From assembly GCA_020746875.1 (NCBI GenBank), contig JAGTJL010000001.1, positions 2,852,001 through 2,916,000 of the forward strand: a stretch of 64,000 nucleotides of DNA, in the 5' to 3' direction. The translations under genes were made by a program, and so were the position numbers. The DNA is from Rhexocercosporidium sp. MPI-PUGE-AT-0058 (lineage: Eukaryota > Ascomycota > Leotiomycetes > Helotiales). A model generated the notes under the pieces. The model did not search any database. It was not told the DNA's origin and saw only the letters and a program-made list of their open reading frames with translations. Positions within the stretch are counted from its first letter, which is position 1, and each line of letters starts with the position of its first letter. Of this stretch, positions 10,330 through 21,899 are shown piece after piece.

Positions 10330-11751
10330 AGCTTGATGAGAAAGTCGTCTTGCTCAAGGCTATCCCGGCGGTCAGGAGACTGTCAGAAGCGAAAAGGTAT
10401 GCTCATCTCCTCGCAAAAAAAAATAGTTTAGGGGTCTAATCACTGAACTTAGACAAGACCACTTCATTGTAACATCGGATGCGCTTCAGAATGCCCTGAA
10501 ATATGCTGCCCTAAAGTATCATGCACACAGATATTATTCCTCAATGCCTCAAGTGACTAAGTCCTCATCTCCGCGACTTAGATTCCGCCATCTATTGATT
10601 CAAACTCTCCTACAGAGGCGGAAATCGAAGAGCTAGAAGGCAAGATCAAGAAATTCGATGACAAAGTTTCTGGATGGCCAATAATGCGCGCTGAAGTTGG
10701 CATTTCCAGACAGAGCGCAATCCCAGCCGTCGTGATTGTTCATCCGTCAGCATCAAAACTCTGGGAGTCTTTGACCGGTGCGCTCGACAAGCTGCAACAT
10801 GTCGTTGAGAGTGGCTCGGTGGAAAGGTCGACTTTGAGAAGATACGACTCGACACAGTATCACAAAGTCCCTCCAAATGGTGCGTCAATTGGGAACGAGA
10901 CATTGTCTGAACTGTCCTGGATCACTGGGTGGTTACCTGAAACCTGGAACAGAGCAAACTCTGCTAGGTATGACATGCGCTCACGTTTTGGCTGAAGGGA
11001 TGGCGCATTTAGAGCAAATTCGCTGCGTACAACCGTCCAACCGCCACCACTCTCAGAATTTGAGGAATTTGGAGGATAAATTACGTGAACTTGAAAGGGG
11101 GAATGATAGCGTGTGCAAATCCAGAATCGGTAAGGAGTATATGCGGCTACGGTCCTTCACAGTACCTTCCAGGATTAGGCACTTCGGGAAGCTAGACACT
11201 GTTAACAACCGGAAGATGATTGATATGCGAACAAAATCGAGAGCCCTTCCTGATGGAAATGAATATTTTCGGAGCGTAGATTGGGCGCTGGTGGAAATAT
11301 GTGAGGAGCGGAGTCAATCTCTCGTCTCCAATATGGTATATGATCGCCAGATCGTTGGCTAGAAGCGCATAAATATCACAATCAGCGGAGGCAAGCCACA
11401 AATTGGGAGCCGTCAAAAGCTGTATATGCAGGGATCTACGACAGGCTTGAGTGAAGGCATTCTAAATCCCGATTTCGTACGCCTTGCAGGTCCTGGAAAC
11501 CAAGGTATGACGAAGGAGTTGGCAGTCTTCTTAGACGACGACGACGACGACCAAGGTGGACAATTTTCGGCTGCCGGAGACTCAGGTTCTTGGGTGATTG
11601 AAGGAGATTGTAGAGTCGTTGGAATGGTTTTGCTGGGACTAAAGGAACTGTGGTGTCATCATTTTCACTAATGATGAGTTTTGAAAACATCATTGACGAC
11701 ATACGCGAAAGCACTGGGCTATCAATTGAGCCATGTACTGATTCTACATAA
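10330..11751 (+). pseudogene. Broken trypsin-fold (serine protease-like) protein gene
   Basis: The pieces read in order as one protein. There is a helical lead (about 10335-10560, two apparent introns), then EAEIEELEGKIKKF (10617) and PPNGASIGNETLS (about 10870). A frame change follows, then GSLGGYLKPG and GMTCAHVLAEG (about 10925-11000, the His-containing motif), DWALVEI (11278, the Asp-containing motif) and GDSGSWV (11578, the Ser-containing motif). This is the His/Asp/Ser order of fungal trypsin-like domains. The frame is broken between 10890 and 10925, by an in-frame TAG at 11360-11362 (likely from TGG), and again near 11630, after which the tail runs to TAA 11749-11751. With three independent lesions it cannot encode the full protein. 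It sits directly downstream of the NLR on the same strand. Confidence 0.7.
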
Positions 11752-12952
11752 GTCTAAATTCAAGAATATCTTCAGCTGGGTCGGGAGCTTCTGCTTGTTT
11801 GATTGTGTAAACTACCACGAGTTTGTTGTCGTGCTCAATCTGCTTCATGCCGCTCATTTCCTCCTGAGACTTTTTTATCACTATATCATATTCATCCCCC
11901 CTTTCCACCAAGGACATGCCCTCCAAGCATGATGAACATATGATGCAAAGTGACATCTGCTCCTCCCCCGACCCGCAAAAACTGCCAAACGCCTGTGACA
12001 TGAACACATATCATATCGGACAGCCATGGTTTGACCAATTGTAATCAGTAGCTGCCTCCGTGCGGGAAGACGTTTGTTCGAGCAGAGCTTGCGAGACGGG
12101 AGCCGATCCCATAGCAGCACCGCTCCCTCCAAGATCTGGTCCCAAGTCATCGCCATTCAAATCCGCTTCTGATGGGGCTTCCGGCTCCCGTGCATCTTCT
12201 ATCTTCCTGGGCCGTGCCGGCTTCGGTTTCGGCCTGGCAGATGAGGTTGGTGGAGGGGTGCTCAGAGCCCAATGTACTTGTCTGCGATAGCGCGGCACGA
12301 TCCGCATCTGGAAACACAGTCCTTCCCCGAATGTAAGGATCCAGCTTCCGACTTCAAGAATTGACGATTGACCGGGCGGGATTTCCATACCATTGTGTAA
12401 CGTGGCGAGTGAATCATAGTCGGGGTCGGGATACAATTGAGGTGAGACGCAGAAGCTCGCAAAATTCTGATGACCGCCATGATCGGCAAAGTTAAAGTGC
12501 TCTGCTCACTACTTCCTAGGGAGGATGAAAAGACTGCAATCAAATATTTGAAGGAACTTCCAGATCTCGACATGCTCTTCGCGCTGCGTTACAGAGACCA
12601 AGACTTCTCCAGGGAGCAACATGCAGCGCCGCCTGCATTCCGGATTGGAGTGTTTGCCGATGAGGGGTAGGCAGGCTTCGAGGAGCGTTTCGTGGTGGTC
12701 AGAGATCGCAGCAGGCCAGGGGCAGTACTTGGTGGATTTTTGGTCTTTTTCAGAGAGGCATGGTACGCAAACCTTTGGATGAATGAGTTACTAAAGAGGA
12801 ATTCTTTTCATTTGCATTCTAATACCTTAATCTAGAAATAGTGTAATTCAACCATCTATCTTCCCTCTATGTTGCGTACAAAAATCCTGCTTGCGAGACA
12901 ATGCGAATGATGCACAATCAGAGCAATATCTCATGCTTACGTGCTGTATGGC
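11752..12952. other. Region between two relics, one weak minus-strand open frame
   Basis: A minus-strand frame is open from about 12506 to 12011 (GGHQNFASF, HNGMEIPPGQSSILEVG, then a Pro/Lys-rich stretch). It has protein-like composition but no start codon before residue 20 or so and no family I recognise. A plus-strand frame at 12470-12670 overlaps it. Neither is supported enough to call a gene; both may be further decayed fragments. Confidence 0.25.
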
Positions 12953-15260
12953 TTAGAAAGTGTACAGAATTGCCATGACATCCGAGCATCCTTTATAAGG
13001 ACACAAGAAGCCATCATTGGCCAACCGTCTCTGAAGATGCTGAACTCGAACGTGCCTCCCCAGACCATCTTTGCGTGAAAATGGACCCCGCTCGCAAAAT
13101 GGGCAATACAGTGTGGAGTCTGTATGTAGCCTGTTGTTCACCGTCTGCGTCCCCTGAACTCCTGCTAGTGTGTCACCTCCTTCCTCCTGGGAAATCTCGT
13201 CGTCATTGTCGGTACCTGTACTAGCATACGAATGGCTTTTCTTAGAATGCCGTTTTGACTGTACTGCTTTGAACTGGCGAGGCGTTTCTTGGCGGTGGCA
13301 GAGCTGTGCCAGAGCATGAACGAGTTGGACTCGTATATCGAAAACCTGATCCTCATGAAGCTCATCAAGCGGTTGAAAGAGTAGCTTGGCCACCGTAGCC
13401 CGCTCCTCGAGCTCATACTCGATAGTCGACGGCGTGAGCACTTTCTGTATCGGAAGAATGCCCCGCATCTGGCGATCTACTTCATCGACGTGAACGGTTT
13501 CGTGGAAGTTGTTGATTGCATTGTCGAGTAGCTCATTTCTTAATTTGTTTTTCTTGCAGTTGATCTTGCGTTGAGCTTCGTGGTGTTTCTTATACCAGAA
13601 CGTACCCTTGGCTGCCTTGATTGTAGAGTAGCCGTCTTCCTTTATCTTAAGCGCGTAGCTCTTCCGGGCTTTCACCTTTTTCAGGATATATGGATGGTTC
13701 GAAATCTCCTTTTTTTGTGTGTCATTCAGCTTATCCGGGGCATCATCATGACGTTCAAGGCGGCCGACAGCTCGAATAAGATCCTCGCGGCGAGTGGTTC
13801 CAAGGTAAATGGCTTGACAGTCGGCGTCAATAAACGAGGGCATGTAATGTCGTTCATATACGTCCCCACTGTTTCCCATGGCGTGTCTTCTCTCCTCGGG
13901 GGTCAGTGCCTCTATATCGTTCGCCTTTAGTAAATCTGTATCGGTAAGGGTCACACAGAAGATCGTTCTCACCATTCAACCGTTTCCCGGATCCTCTTCG
14001 CAAGTCATACCATTGGAGCGTTTCCTGAAACGACAGGTGCGGCCAAAACGAATGAAGTAGTACCGGTGCTTTTCGTATGTAAATGATTTCGTCTTCGATA
14101 TCTGGACTTTGGTTGGCGTATGCTCGACGTCACGGAAAATAGGTCGTTTTGCCAGTCGTCATCCATTTCAAACGAATACGATTTTTCCTTTTGGAACAAC
14201 AAGATCGTAGATCTTCGTAGTGATGTGAATTTATTCTTAAATGCGTTTCTGCAATAGCAAAGCCATGATGAATATAACTGGGCAGCAAATTATGCTTTCA
14301 TCGTCGCGAAACGTAAACTTTTTCCTATATAAGATCAGACAATTCAAACAAGCATTAGAGGAAAATAAATATGCACTTACGGCTTCTTCTTTCACCTGAC
14401 CGCTTGATGTGTTGAAGGTTAAGGATGAGCGTACAGCAGGCCGCCGTCCTTTTATCAGGGGAGGGAAGACTTGAAACTCAATATCTTTACAAGAGGGGTA
14501 TCTTCCAACCAAAGCCGCAGGCCTTGTAGACGTACAGCAGCGAAAATGTTAATCGGGGACTCTGCACTCGAGTCGTTCATGAGGAAATTTCTCTTGATTA
14601 CGAACCAGAGACCGTTTTGAAGAACACACAGGTCCTCTACGTACAAGGCAGACTTCTCGACTTCTGAATCATCGAGACCGAGTGTAGGAATCCATTATAA
14701 ATTTATAGCATTATTAATTTTCTAAAAAAGACGAGCAACAAACATTGCGGAGGTCTGCCAGAATCCCCTATCTATGTAGCCTTTGCTGTGCGTTGGTAGT
14801 TCATGCTGAGTACGTGCAGTATGTGACATGGTTGCCTGCCTCTTAATACGCGAATTCTTCTTTTCTTCCGCAGACAAGGAACGTCTTGAAGTCTTCCGCG
14901 GTTGCACCTTTGAGAGCAGCCACCGGATCTCCCTTCCTTATTTTCTTGCAATGCCTAAAGTGCCGCCATTAGCAAGTATATAATGTTAAACGACAATAGC
15001 GACCTACAGTTTTACATCTGTTCTTCTCTTTTCATATCGCCTTTGTCTCGTCACAGGGTTTGCTAGATTTGGGCCGGCGACTACGAACTCGGCCCTGATC
15101 TTCCGATAATTCTCGGCTTCTGAATCGAGGTACGGTTGGAGCTAACCAGAGTCAGACTCAGAGTCGGAATCGGAGTCAAAATCAGAGGCGGCGCTGGAGT
15201 CGTTGCATCAGAAATGGGCACCTTCTGCATTTTCTTGGCCTGCGGTTTGATTGCTTGAGG
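12953..15260 (-). pseudogene. Decayed DUF3435 / 'FluG-domain' tyrosine recombinase-type gene with C2H2-like tail
   Basis: Fragments in different frames follow the DUF3435 order from high to low coordinates. They are an acidic DSDSDSESDSG lead (about 15170), TRQRRYEKRRT (about 15040), ALKGATAEDFKTFL (about 14900), GILADLRNV (about 14760), MYVEDLCVLQNGLW (14646), FNTSSGQ (14420), HRYYFIRFGR (about 14060), LQWYDLRRGSGK (about 14010), RRHAMGNSGDVYERHY (about 13890) and IYLGTTRREDLIRAVGRLERHDD. The RRG and H...Y blocks correspond to the recombinase catalytic region. The last 340 codons (13975-12953) are open and end in two Cys/His pairs (CPFCERG, CPYKGCSD). Several frameshifts and stops (for example TAA after EEFAY, TGA before 13975) show decay. 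DUF3435 is the family that includes Starship captains, but many members are not captains, and I see no element ends here. Confidence 0.75.
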
Positions 15261-16279
15261 ATTCTCAGCACTAAATAAATCCAACGGAGGGGTTTTATGA
15301 CGGCATGGAAAGAGTCCTACGCTGGCGTGACGTCGAGGCAGCTTTTTGTGGAAGAGACATGCTGTCACTTATAGTAATACCAAGGATACAATGAGAATTG
15401 TTATTATTGCAACGTCAGACTTCTCAGACGGTCAAGGACGATATCGTCCTGGAAGAGGTTGTTCACGACGTCGTAAGGAGTTGATCTAAGTTGTGTTACT
15501 ATATACTGCCTATACCACTTCGTCTCCTTGGCAGCTTTAAGTGTAGGGTAATAGTGTTTGAGGAATTAAGGCACTATTACGCTGTGCAACCAGTCTGGCG
15601 ATACGTCGATTGTGCGAGTTATAAATCCTCGATTGGTAGTTTAGGAATGTAAAAAGGTACGGGAACTGGAATAGAGGAAGAAGAATTCGATGGTAAGGAG
15701 GCAATGAGTAAGGAGGGTAATAGGAGAAAAACGACGGCGAGACCGACATTTAAATACGTCCTTAATAGGGTGTTAGGGCCTTTTGTGAATAACCTTTCGT
15801 CGTGGTCAACCCTCACTGTTTTGATGGTCATAGTTATTGACTTAAAATAGGCGAGGGAGAATTTGTCGGTTGGAAGGTGCTTAAGGCGGCGTGTGGGCTA
15901 ATGCGCTAGAGCTCGTAGCTCAATGTTCGAGCGCCTAAGCGAGGTGGAAAGGGTTGGTAAAACAGCGACCACACTACCCCAGAAACGGGGATGAAATCAC
16001 CAACATCTCAATACTAATAATTAAGTAAAATACGTCGAAAGCATGTCAAAAGCACGTGGCGGCTACCCTCGGATACCCCGGCCAGTAAACCGAGGATTTT
16101 GGTGTTCCTGCGGGTGGCTCGTGCGGGCGGGTGCGGCCAATCAGCGCACTTCACGTGACCCGTTTTTTTTAAAAAGTGATCCACAAATCGCTCAATATCA
16201 TATAGATATGGCGCATTCAAGCTCCCTGAATAGGGGAGCTTACTGGCGCCATGGTTTTGGTAGTCTTGATTGGGCTCGC
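15261..16279. other. Gene-poor spacer with an imperfect hairpin
   Basis: No supported coding frame. An imperfect palindrome lies at 16210-16250: GGCGC, four unpaired bases, AAGCTCCC, a short loop, then the complements. A homopolymer TTTTTTTTAAAAA lies at about 16163. I looked for a tRNA around 15890-15960 (TTCGAGC present) and could not fold one. Confidence 0.3.
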
Positions 16280-16446
16280 TTAGCCAACCAACCATAACCT
16301 GCACGACACCATGGCTATCCTTGGACGGGGTTCTAGCTCCCCACAGGCGCTGCAGCGCATAGCAGACGTTGTCTCGCTCATCTGACAAAACCAGCATACG
16401 GGGGTTGGTGGAGGTATCGATGCACTATCGGCGGTAGAGGACATTG
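16280..16446 (-). pseudogene. Stub of a zinc-binding (MYND-like) N-terminus
   Basis: The minus frame starts MSSTADSASIPPPTPVC at 16446 and has CWFCQMSETTSAMRCSAC, a C-x2-C-x10-C-x2-C arrangement like the first half of a MYND finger. The second Cys/His half does not follow: the frame runs on without ligands and no continuation is visible on the minus strand. The next 200 bases include the hairpin described at 16210-16250. It may be a truncated gene or a first exon whose partner I cannot find. Confidence 0.3.
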
Positions 16447-17253
16447 TTGCTACACGCGGGCGAAGCTCTGGATTGTTTGAATGGCTGTGAAATGGGTGTA
16501 TTCTTGATTCTGAATCCTTGGGCTGACTTTGCTGGAGATAAATAGGTACTCCCAACTCATTGAGTGTTTGGGAAATAGCTAACCTTTCTAAGTTGTTCCA
16601 ATGGGCTCTTTTTGTTTCATGTCCAAAGGAAGACTTTCAGCCCCTGACCTAGATAATATTATTGACTTGGACGACAAAGAATGCTTCCACTCCGCGTCAC
16701 AAGGCATGAGACCTTGCCTACGATTTGAAAGGAGCGAAATGAGACTTTTCTGCCTCATGAATCGTCTTAGACACGCCAAAATAGAAGTCATTATCTCAGA
16801 TCATGTTGTCTGAACTTTAGTTGCTAACTTGTCACCATCACACCATGTCTCTTTTGTTATGGATGATTACAAGGCACAGAGTGCAGTGGACTTCAAAACT
16901 TGCTTCCTCAATGCTATCTCCTTATTTGTATTTGGACCACAATGCTAAGATATTGATGTCTGAAGGAAGTACGGAGTAGAATCATTTTGATTGGTAAGTT
17001 AACTTCTTTGCCATCATAGCGTTCTTGTCTGCCCTGATTTTTGACTCGTGTCAAAGTGCGCCACCACCCCCACATATCTCAATATCACCCGCGTGACCCC
17101 GCTTCAAGTCGTACACCATTCATTCCACAATACATAAATGAGCTGGTAACCTCCTTTCTTCTTCGGAGTTTCTCAAGTTATCTCACACTGTAACGCTTTT
17201 GCTAGAAGGACATACTTCTTGCCTGATTATCACATTTCCAAGAACCATCAAGC
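16447..17253. other. Spacer, nothing supported
   Basis: Overlapping short frames on both strands at 16588-16813 are mutually antisense and neither resembles a family. The rest is AT-rich spacer. Confidence 0.3.
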
Positions 17254-17529
17254 ATGTCATCCACTTCGGCGCTTGCAGCCAACGAACAAGAAACCGCTCC
17301 AACAAAAGCTGTCCAACAGAGGCAGCCGGACCAAAATTGCGACAAATCCTCCGACGTGACGACAGGGGTTGATGAGAAACCTACCAAGAAGGCTGGAAGT
17401 AAGACTGATAAAGTCAAAGGTTGGATGAAATCAGCACAACAATGGACGATGTTTGGAAACAGCACAAAGCCTGAACAAGAGCGCGGTGCGTTCTACAGAT
17501 GGTCAGTTGCATCCCGCTGTATAGTATAA
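17254..17529 (+). CDS. Possible small hydrophilic protein
   Basis: ATG at 17254 follows a pyrimidine-rich leader and opens a Lys/Thr/Gln-rich, apparently disordered protein (KKAGSKTDKVKGWMKSAQQW). A GTGCGT near 17485 could be a donor, so the last residues may be intronic. No family recognised. The composition is that of a genuine short fungal protein, but there is no other support. Confidence 0.3.
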   Translation: MSSTSALAANEQETAPTKAVQQRQPDQNCDKSSDVTTGVDEKPTKKAGSKTDKVKGWMKSAQQWTMFGNSTKPEQERGAFYRWSVASRCIV

Positions 17530-18089
17530 TTAGCAGGGGTCAAATTAGGAGTCTATGCTGATACAAATTCTGTATAGAAAATGTGTTCTTGTTGAAGTCA
17601 CATCATGTCCAATTTGTTAAGTTCGTGGTCAATGGCTAGTTGGCAAGTGGGGAGAGGATAAGCCAATATCTAGAAGCTGGTGATGTGATATCTTGTAGCA
17701 TGAACAACGTAAACAACTACTCTCTGGCTGTCTGCTGAGTCCAGAACGTTCTGTTGTGTACTGACCGCGTTTCTTGCATCGGCGGAGAGTCAACTTGTTT
17801 ACTAGGTGCTGCGTTTTTCATTGTGGCTCAACTGAAAGAAAAAGATACCGAGGAAGCTAATTTTGAAGATGATTGCAGCGACCGTACAAACAATGTAAGA
17901 GTCGTACCAAGAGATGGGGTGGGATCATTAAATTGTTGATCGTGCATCGACTCTAAATGGCTACGTTTTTCTGCACTCAATAGGGCCCCTAGCAACAGAC
18001 CGTGTTCAAATATGTTGGGTATTTAGGTCTACTAAAAACTCATATCTCCACAGCTTCACAGTCAAGTCAATGGTGGCATGACTTCCCCC
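17530..18089. other. Spacer, nothing supported
   Basis: A 61-codon frame at 17754-17939 has no family resemblance. I see no repeats or RNA genes. Confidence 0.3.
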
Positions 18090-18800
18090 CTACATCAAGG
18101 CAGCTACAAAAGCAACAGCCAACACCAGACCGAGAGCATTCCCACCAACCGTGAACCTCCCCGCAGAACCCTCCTCCCCAGAAACCTGATTCGCAAACGG
18201 ATCTCTATAATTCCCAACATCCGCCTCAGAGATGTTGACCACGATAACGTCACCATCCATAATAGCTCTGAAGTTTGCGCCTACGCTGTGATAAACAGGC
18301 GCACAAGCCTCAAGAACAGTACCATCCGTCACATTCCCCTTACAGTTCGACATCGTGCCAACGAAACATCTCTTGAGCGTCGTGAAATTTAGGTAAGCCG
18401 ATATCCCAGGCTCGATGGTGGCTGTATTATCGATGGCACCGACAACACTGTTGTCCCAGAATTCGCCGTTTAGAGAAGCATTAATCGCTGGCTTGATGAT
18501 GGACTCGAGGAAACATGTTATTCCTTCCGGGGATCTCCAGCAGCTGTCGTCGATTTCGGTGACGTTGTTGCTGTAGCGGACTTGGATGTCGCCGTCGGCT
18601 TTGAGGGCGCAGTAGTGGGATTCGTTTTTCTTAGGTGCGCATGTTGAGGCGCCGGATATGCGTTCGGGGGGTCCATAGGTGTAGTAAGCTGGTTGTTGGT
18701 CCCAGGTGAATATTGTGCAGTTATTTTCTGACTGGAATTGAGCACCGACGGTTGTGATGGCGAGGAAGGTATAGAGCGTGGATAGGCTGGTGAGCTTCAT
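18090..18800 (-). CDS. Secreted protein, probably GPI-anchored
   Basis: Single exon, 236 residues. Residues 1-20 (MKLTSLSTLYTFLAITTVGA) form a clean signal peptide. The mature part has spaced Cys residues (about eight, plausible disulfides) and several N-glycosylation sequons (NNCT, NNVT, NASL, NFTT, NVTD). The C-terminus is a small-residue stretch (GEEGSAGRF) followed by a hydrophobic tail (LGLVLAVAFVAALM), the layout of a GPI-anchor signal. I do not recognise the central domain. It is expected at the cell surface or wall. Confidence 0.8.
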   Translation of the reverse strand: MKLTSLSTLYTFLAITTVGAQFQSENNCTIFTWDQQPAYYTYGPPERISGASTCAPKKNESHYCALKADGDIQVRYSNNVTEIDDSCWRSPEGITCFLESIIKPAINASLNGEFWDNSVVGAIDNTATIEPGISAYLNFTTLKRCFVGTMSNCKGNVTDGTVLEACAPVYHSVGANFRAIMDGDVIVVNISEADVGNYRDPFANQVSGEEGSAGRFTVGGNALGLVLAVAFVAALM

Positions 18801-19809
18801 AATAATGTTCTAGAGGTGTAATTGGAGTCTAAAATTGCGGAGGGGGAGGAAGATTTGGACACAAGAGTTGCTCTTGAGAAACAGTGATGTGGTCAGTTAA
18901 GTACTCGGCTCTCAATTGAGGCACAACAACAACGTTGGTTGGTCCCACTGGGCAGAGGGTGCGCTGTCAAATACCTAAATATGTGTACCAACCAACAAAG
19001 TTATTGACATGATGCAACAGGATGCAGCGAAACATCGTGACTGTTGAATAGCGCCGCATGCGCCTCTGCCAAGCTGACACAACACCATATCGCGGAAGAT
19101 CAACTTCGCCAAGCGAGCGAGTTAGTTATCTAATCTCCGTTCAACTCGACATTCAGCTTCTGGGAGTGGATAAACACATCAAGGCACAACAAACTCCACT
19201 ACTTCGTATAATTTGTTTACCAATCTAGTGTTGCTAAGAAGCTGTCCCGAGATGGTGGAAATGACGGGGGCCAAGATCTTAGGTCGGGGTATTCGGAAGT
19301 GGTCTCGCTTAAAGTCAGGGGGTTGGTTCGGTAGAAGAAATCACGAGAACAGTATTTACGTGAGTTCGGCTCCGCCGTGATGGATTTGATGTAGGGGAGG
19401 GATTCTGGCACGAATGACGTTCCTGTACGACTCAAAAATGTCCTGAGAGAAGGTGCCGTGTTACCCTGATCCCATTTCGTGGCTCATATTCAGGTTTGTT
19501 GTTGATAGGCTCAAGCTTCAAATAAGTTACAACATTATTCCTTCCTGCAGAATCACGTTCAAGTCTTGAGAAAGATAGAAAGTAAGCCCTCAAACCGCTG
19601 GCTTAGACTAGGTGTAAGTCCGTGCATCAGTCCGAGGGATTAGAAAATTAGATACAGATCTTCCACCCTCTCTACGCACCAAATCTGCATCAACGAGCGA
19701 AAATCTGACCCCTTGTCAGTACACAAATCTATCTTAAGAGGCACCAACGACTTACACGCGAAAGAAACAACCATTAAAGACCAATCCATGGATTCTCCAC
19801 CAAAAGTTC
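18801..19809. other. Intergenic, nothing supported
   Basis: Lies between the convergent-free ends of two minus-strand genes. Two minus frames (19217-19435 and 19640-19825) lack family signals; the second partly overlaps the last exon of the CBM18 gene. Confidence 0.3.
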
Positions 19810-21069
19810 TTAAGTAGGATCGCAAGTCCCAAAAGCAAGCTGGCAGCCAAGAAGTCGGCGACAGTACAGATAATCACCACCACTATCCATTCTCAACGTC
19901 AGTACATATTCGACAACGTAGTATTACTTAAGGTAGAGGGAAGTGGTTCCACAAGAGAGTAAGATATCATAATGCGGGAAAGGTATCGAGACATAAACGT
20001 GAAGCGCCTACCAGTACCCAAACCGAGAACAGCATGGTCCATCAGCCCATCCATTGCACGAGAAGCCATTACCACATGTCCCGTCTTTCGTTGTGGGGAG
20101 ACCTCCTGGAGTTGGTGTGGGGGTGGGAGTTGTTATTGGGCGAGTCGAGGAGGTAGAGTTGGATGTGCGTGTGGAGGTTGTGAGTACGATTGGCGGGGTT
20201 GAAGAACTTGAGGTAGTCGATGCGGTTGAGGTGGTTGAGGTGGTTGAGGTGGTTGAGATGGTAGGCGGCACAACAATCGTCGATGAACTACTCGAAGGAA
20301 CCACGACAGTAGACAACGAGAACCAGGATGACGATGACAGAGACCCAATTCCACCGCATGAGCCATACAGGGGATTACATCCCACGCCGCAGTACTCAGC
20401 TGAGTTCCCACAATACCAGTAAGGAGAGCAGCATTGGCCGAAGGTAGAGCCAGTGCAGACTGTACTGTTACCACACATCCCATCTCTCGAGACGAGAGTT
20501 CCAGTCGGTAAGGGTGGGAAGTTTGAAGTGCTGGATATGGTGGGTGTTGCTATCACTATGGGTGTCGTACTCGTTGAAGAGGTGGTAGGTGGTAGTGTGG
20601 CTATAGTATCAGTCGTACTGCTCGTCAAGGAAGTCGTAGAAGGCAATGGAATCGAGGTGCCATTTGTCGTCCTACTCGTACTCGTAGTCGAAAGTGTCAG
20701 AGTCGCAGTAGTCAGTAAAGAAGTCGTCGACGGTGTCGGCAGCTGCTCACCCTCACAATACCCATATGCGGGTTGACAGCTGGCGATCTGCGAGCAATGA
20801 TCCTGGCCGAGGCCACAGTACCCGAAGAACGAGCAACATTGATCGTTCGAACATATATGGCCGCCAAAATCGGGTCCGCAGCGGCCGGCTTGTTGGCGGC
20901 GGACTAGAGAAGGGCCTGTGTCATTGATCTTGATGGGAGGGTGGTATGGGACTGTTAGGTCCTGGAGGATGAGCGCGCCATCGCTGGGGATTAGGTTGGT
21001 GTCTATTGAGTAGGAAATACTGCCAGGGATCTTGAGAGATGCTGCTAAACAAAGAAACGCCCAACGCAT
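19810..21069 (-). CDS. Secreted chitin-binding protein with three CBM18 modules
   Basis: Two exons: 21069-20012 and 19882-19810. I start at ATG 21067-21069 because a signal peptide (MRWAFLCLAASLKIPGSIS) follows; the longer open frame upstream adds 35 unlikely residues. Module 1 is CGPDFGGHICSNDQCCSFFG...CEG, and module 2 is CGNSTVCTGSTFGQCCSPYW...SCGG. Each is followed by a Ser/Thr-rich, probably O-glycosylated linker. In genomic DNA the third module ends at FGYW-stop. A donor GTAGGC (20011), branch ACTGAC and acceptor GGATAG (19883) restore CCSRFGYCGGDYLYC and then GCQLAFGTCDPT, so three full eight-Cys-type modules result. CBM18 proteins bind chitin in the wall and can shield it from host chitinases. 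No catalytic domain is present. Confidence 0.85.
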
Positions 21070-21899
21070 TGTGGGATGTTCAGATCGAGAAAAGGCACAG
21101 CACATCAAACAACGAACGAAAACGTGAATAAACAGGCGAGAAGAACGACGCGATAGGCAAGAGCTGACTGGCAATATTGTAGAATCACAGGGCGACTAGA
21201 AAACGGTGAGGGGAAACTGAGCTTTAATGTATCTTAACTTAATGGAGCTGAAAGTCGAATCCAAGCCGGGAATATGGGTTGTTTTTTATTCCTGAAAGCC
21301 CCACAGAGTAAACGAGACCGTTAAGGCAAATCCCGGTGTATATTTCCATCCGGGGGCAGTTTAGGAGATATGCAGATAAGAGGCTAAACGATATCTTGGG
21401 GGTGCTGTAGTGCCGGTATTGGTACTGGGAGAACGGAGTGACCCAATTGATTTGGAAGAACTAGCGCCGCGTAAGTCAAATTACATTCCCAGAAAGTGGT
21501 ATCGCGATGCAAATGTCGATCTTGGAAGACCTTGGTGCTGTGGCGCCCATGCTGTTATGGCTAATAAGTCGCACATTAAAGCAAAAGCGATACTTCAAGC
21601 ATTCACTCCCCGAGCAGAACAACCTTGTCTCTAAACAATTTTCCTCGGTGAAGTCTAGCAAGTCGGATCAATAATGAGCAAAATGCAATATGATGGTATC
21701 TTTGAAGATAGAGTTGCGCCCAAAAACACCCAGCCGACCGCTTGCAAACATTGTTGCTGTCATTTTGACCAGCGCAGTCGCCTCTTCGTACAAGCATCCC
21801 CGGAAAGTATGAGAGAAGAGTACAAATACCAGAACAATATCAGAATCCCGACGCTAGTTTGTAGCAACCATCGTATCATCCGCAGCTGCGCGTAGTCTC
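21070..21899. other. Upstream region of the CBM18 gene
   Basis: Carries the promoter of the minus-strand CBM18 gene and the 3' flank of the next one. Short frames at 21410-21895 on both strands overlap each other and show no family signal. Confidence 0.35.

Noticed and set aside
15885..15960. Possible tRNA (TTCGAGC box and paired ends)
   Set aside because: No acceptor stem or D-arm can be drawn around the box.
1..16000. Calling a whole Starship element
   Set aside because: Only a decayed captain-like gene is visible; no terminal repeats, target-site duplication or empty site can be shown from one sequence.
20054..20776. Plus frames rich in Val/Glu opposite the CBM18 gene
   Set aside because: Antisense of Ser/Thr linkers; the six-base GGTTGA repeats near 20227-20260 are the reverse of Thr/Ser codons.
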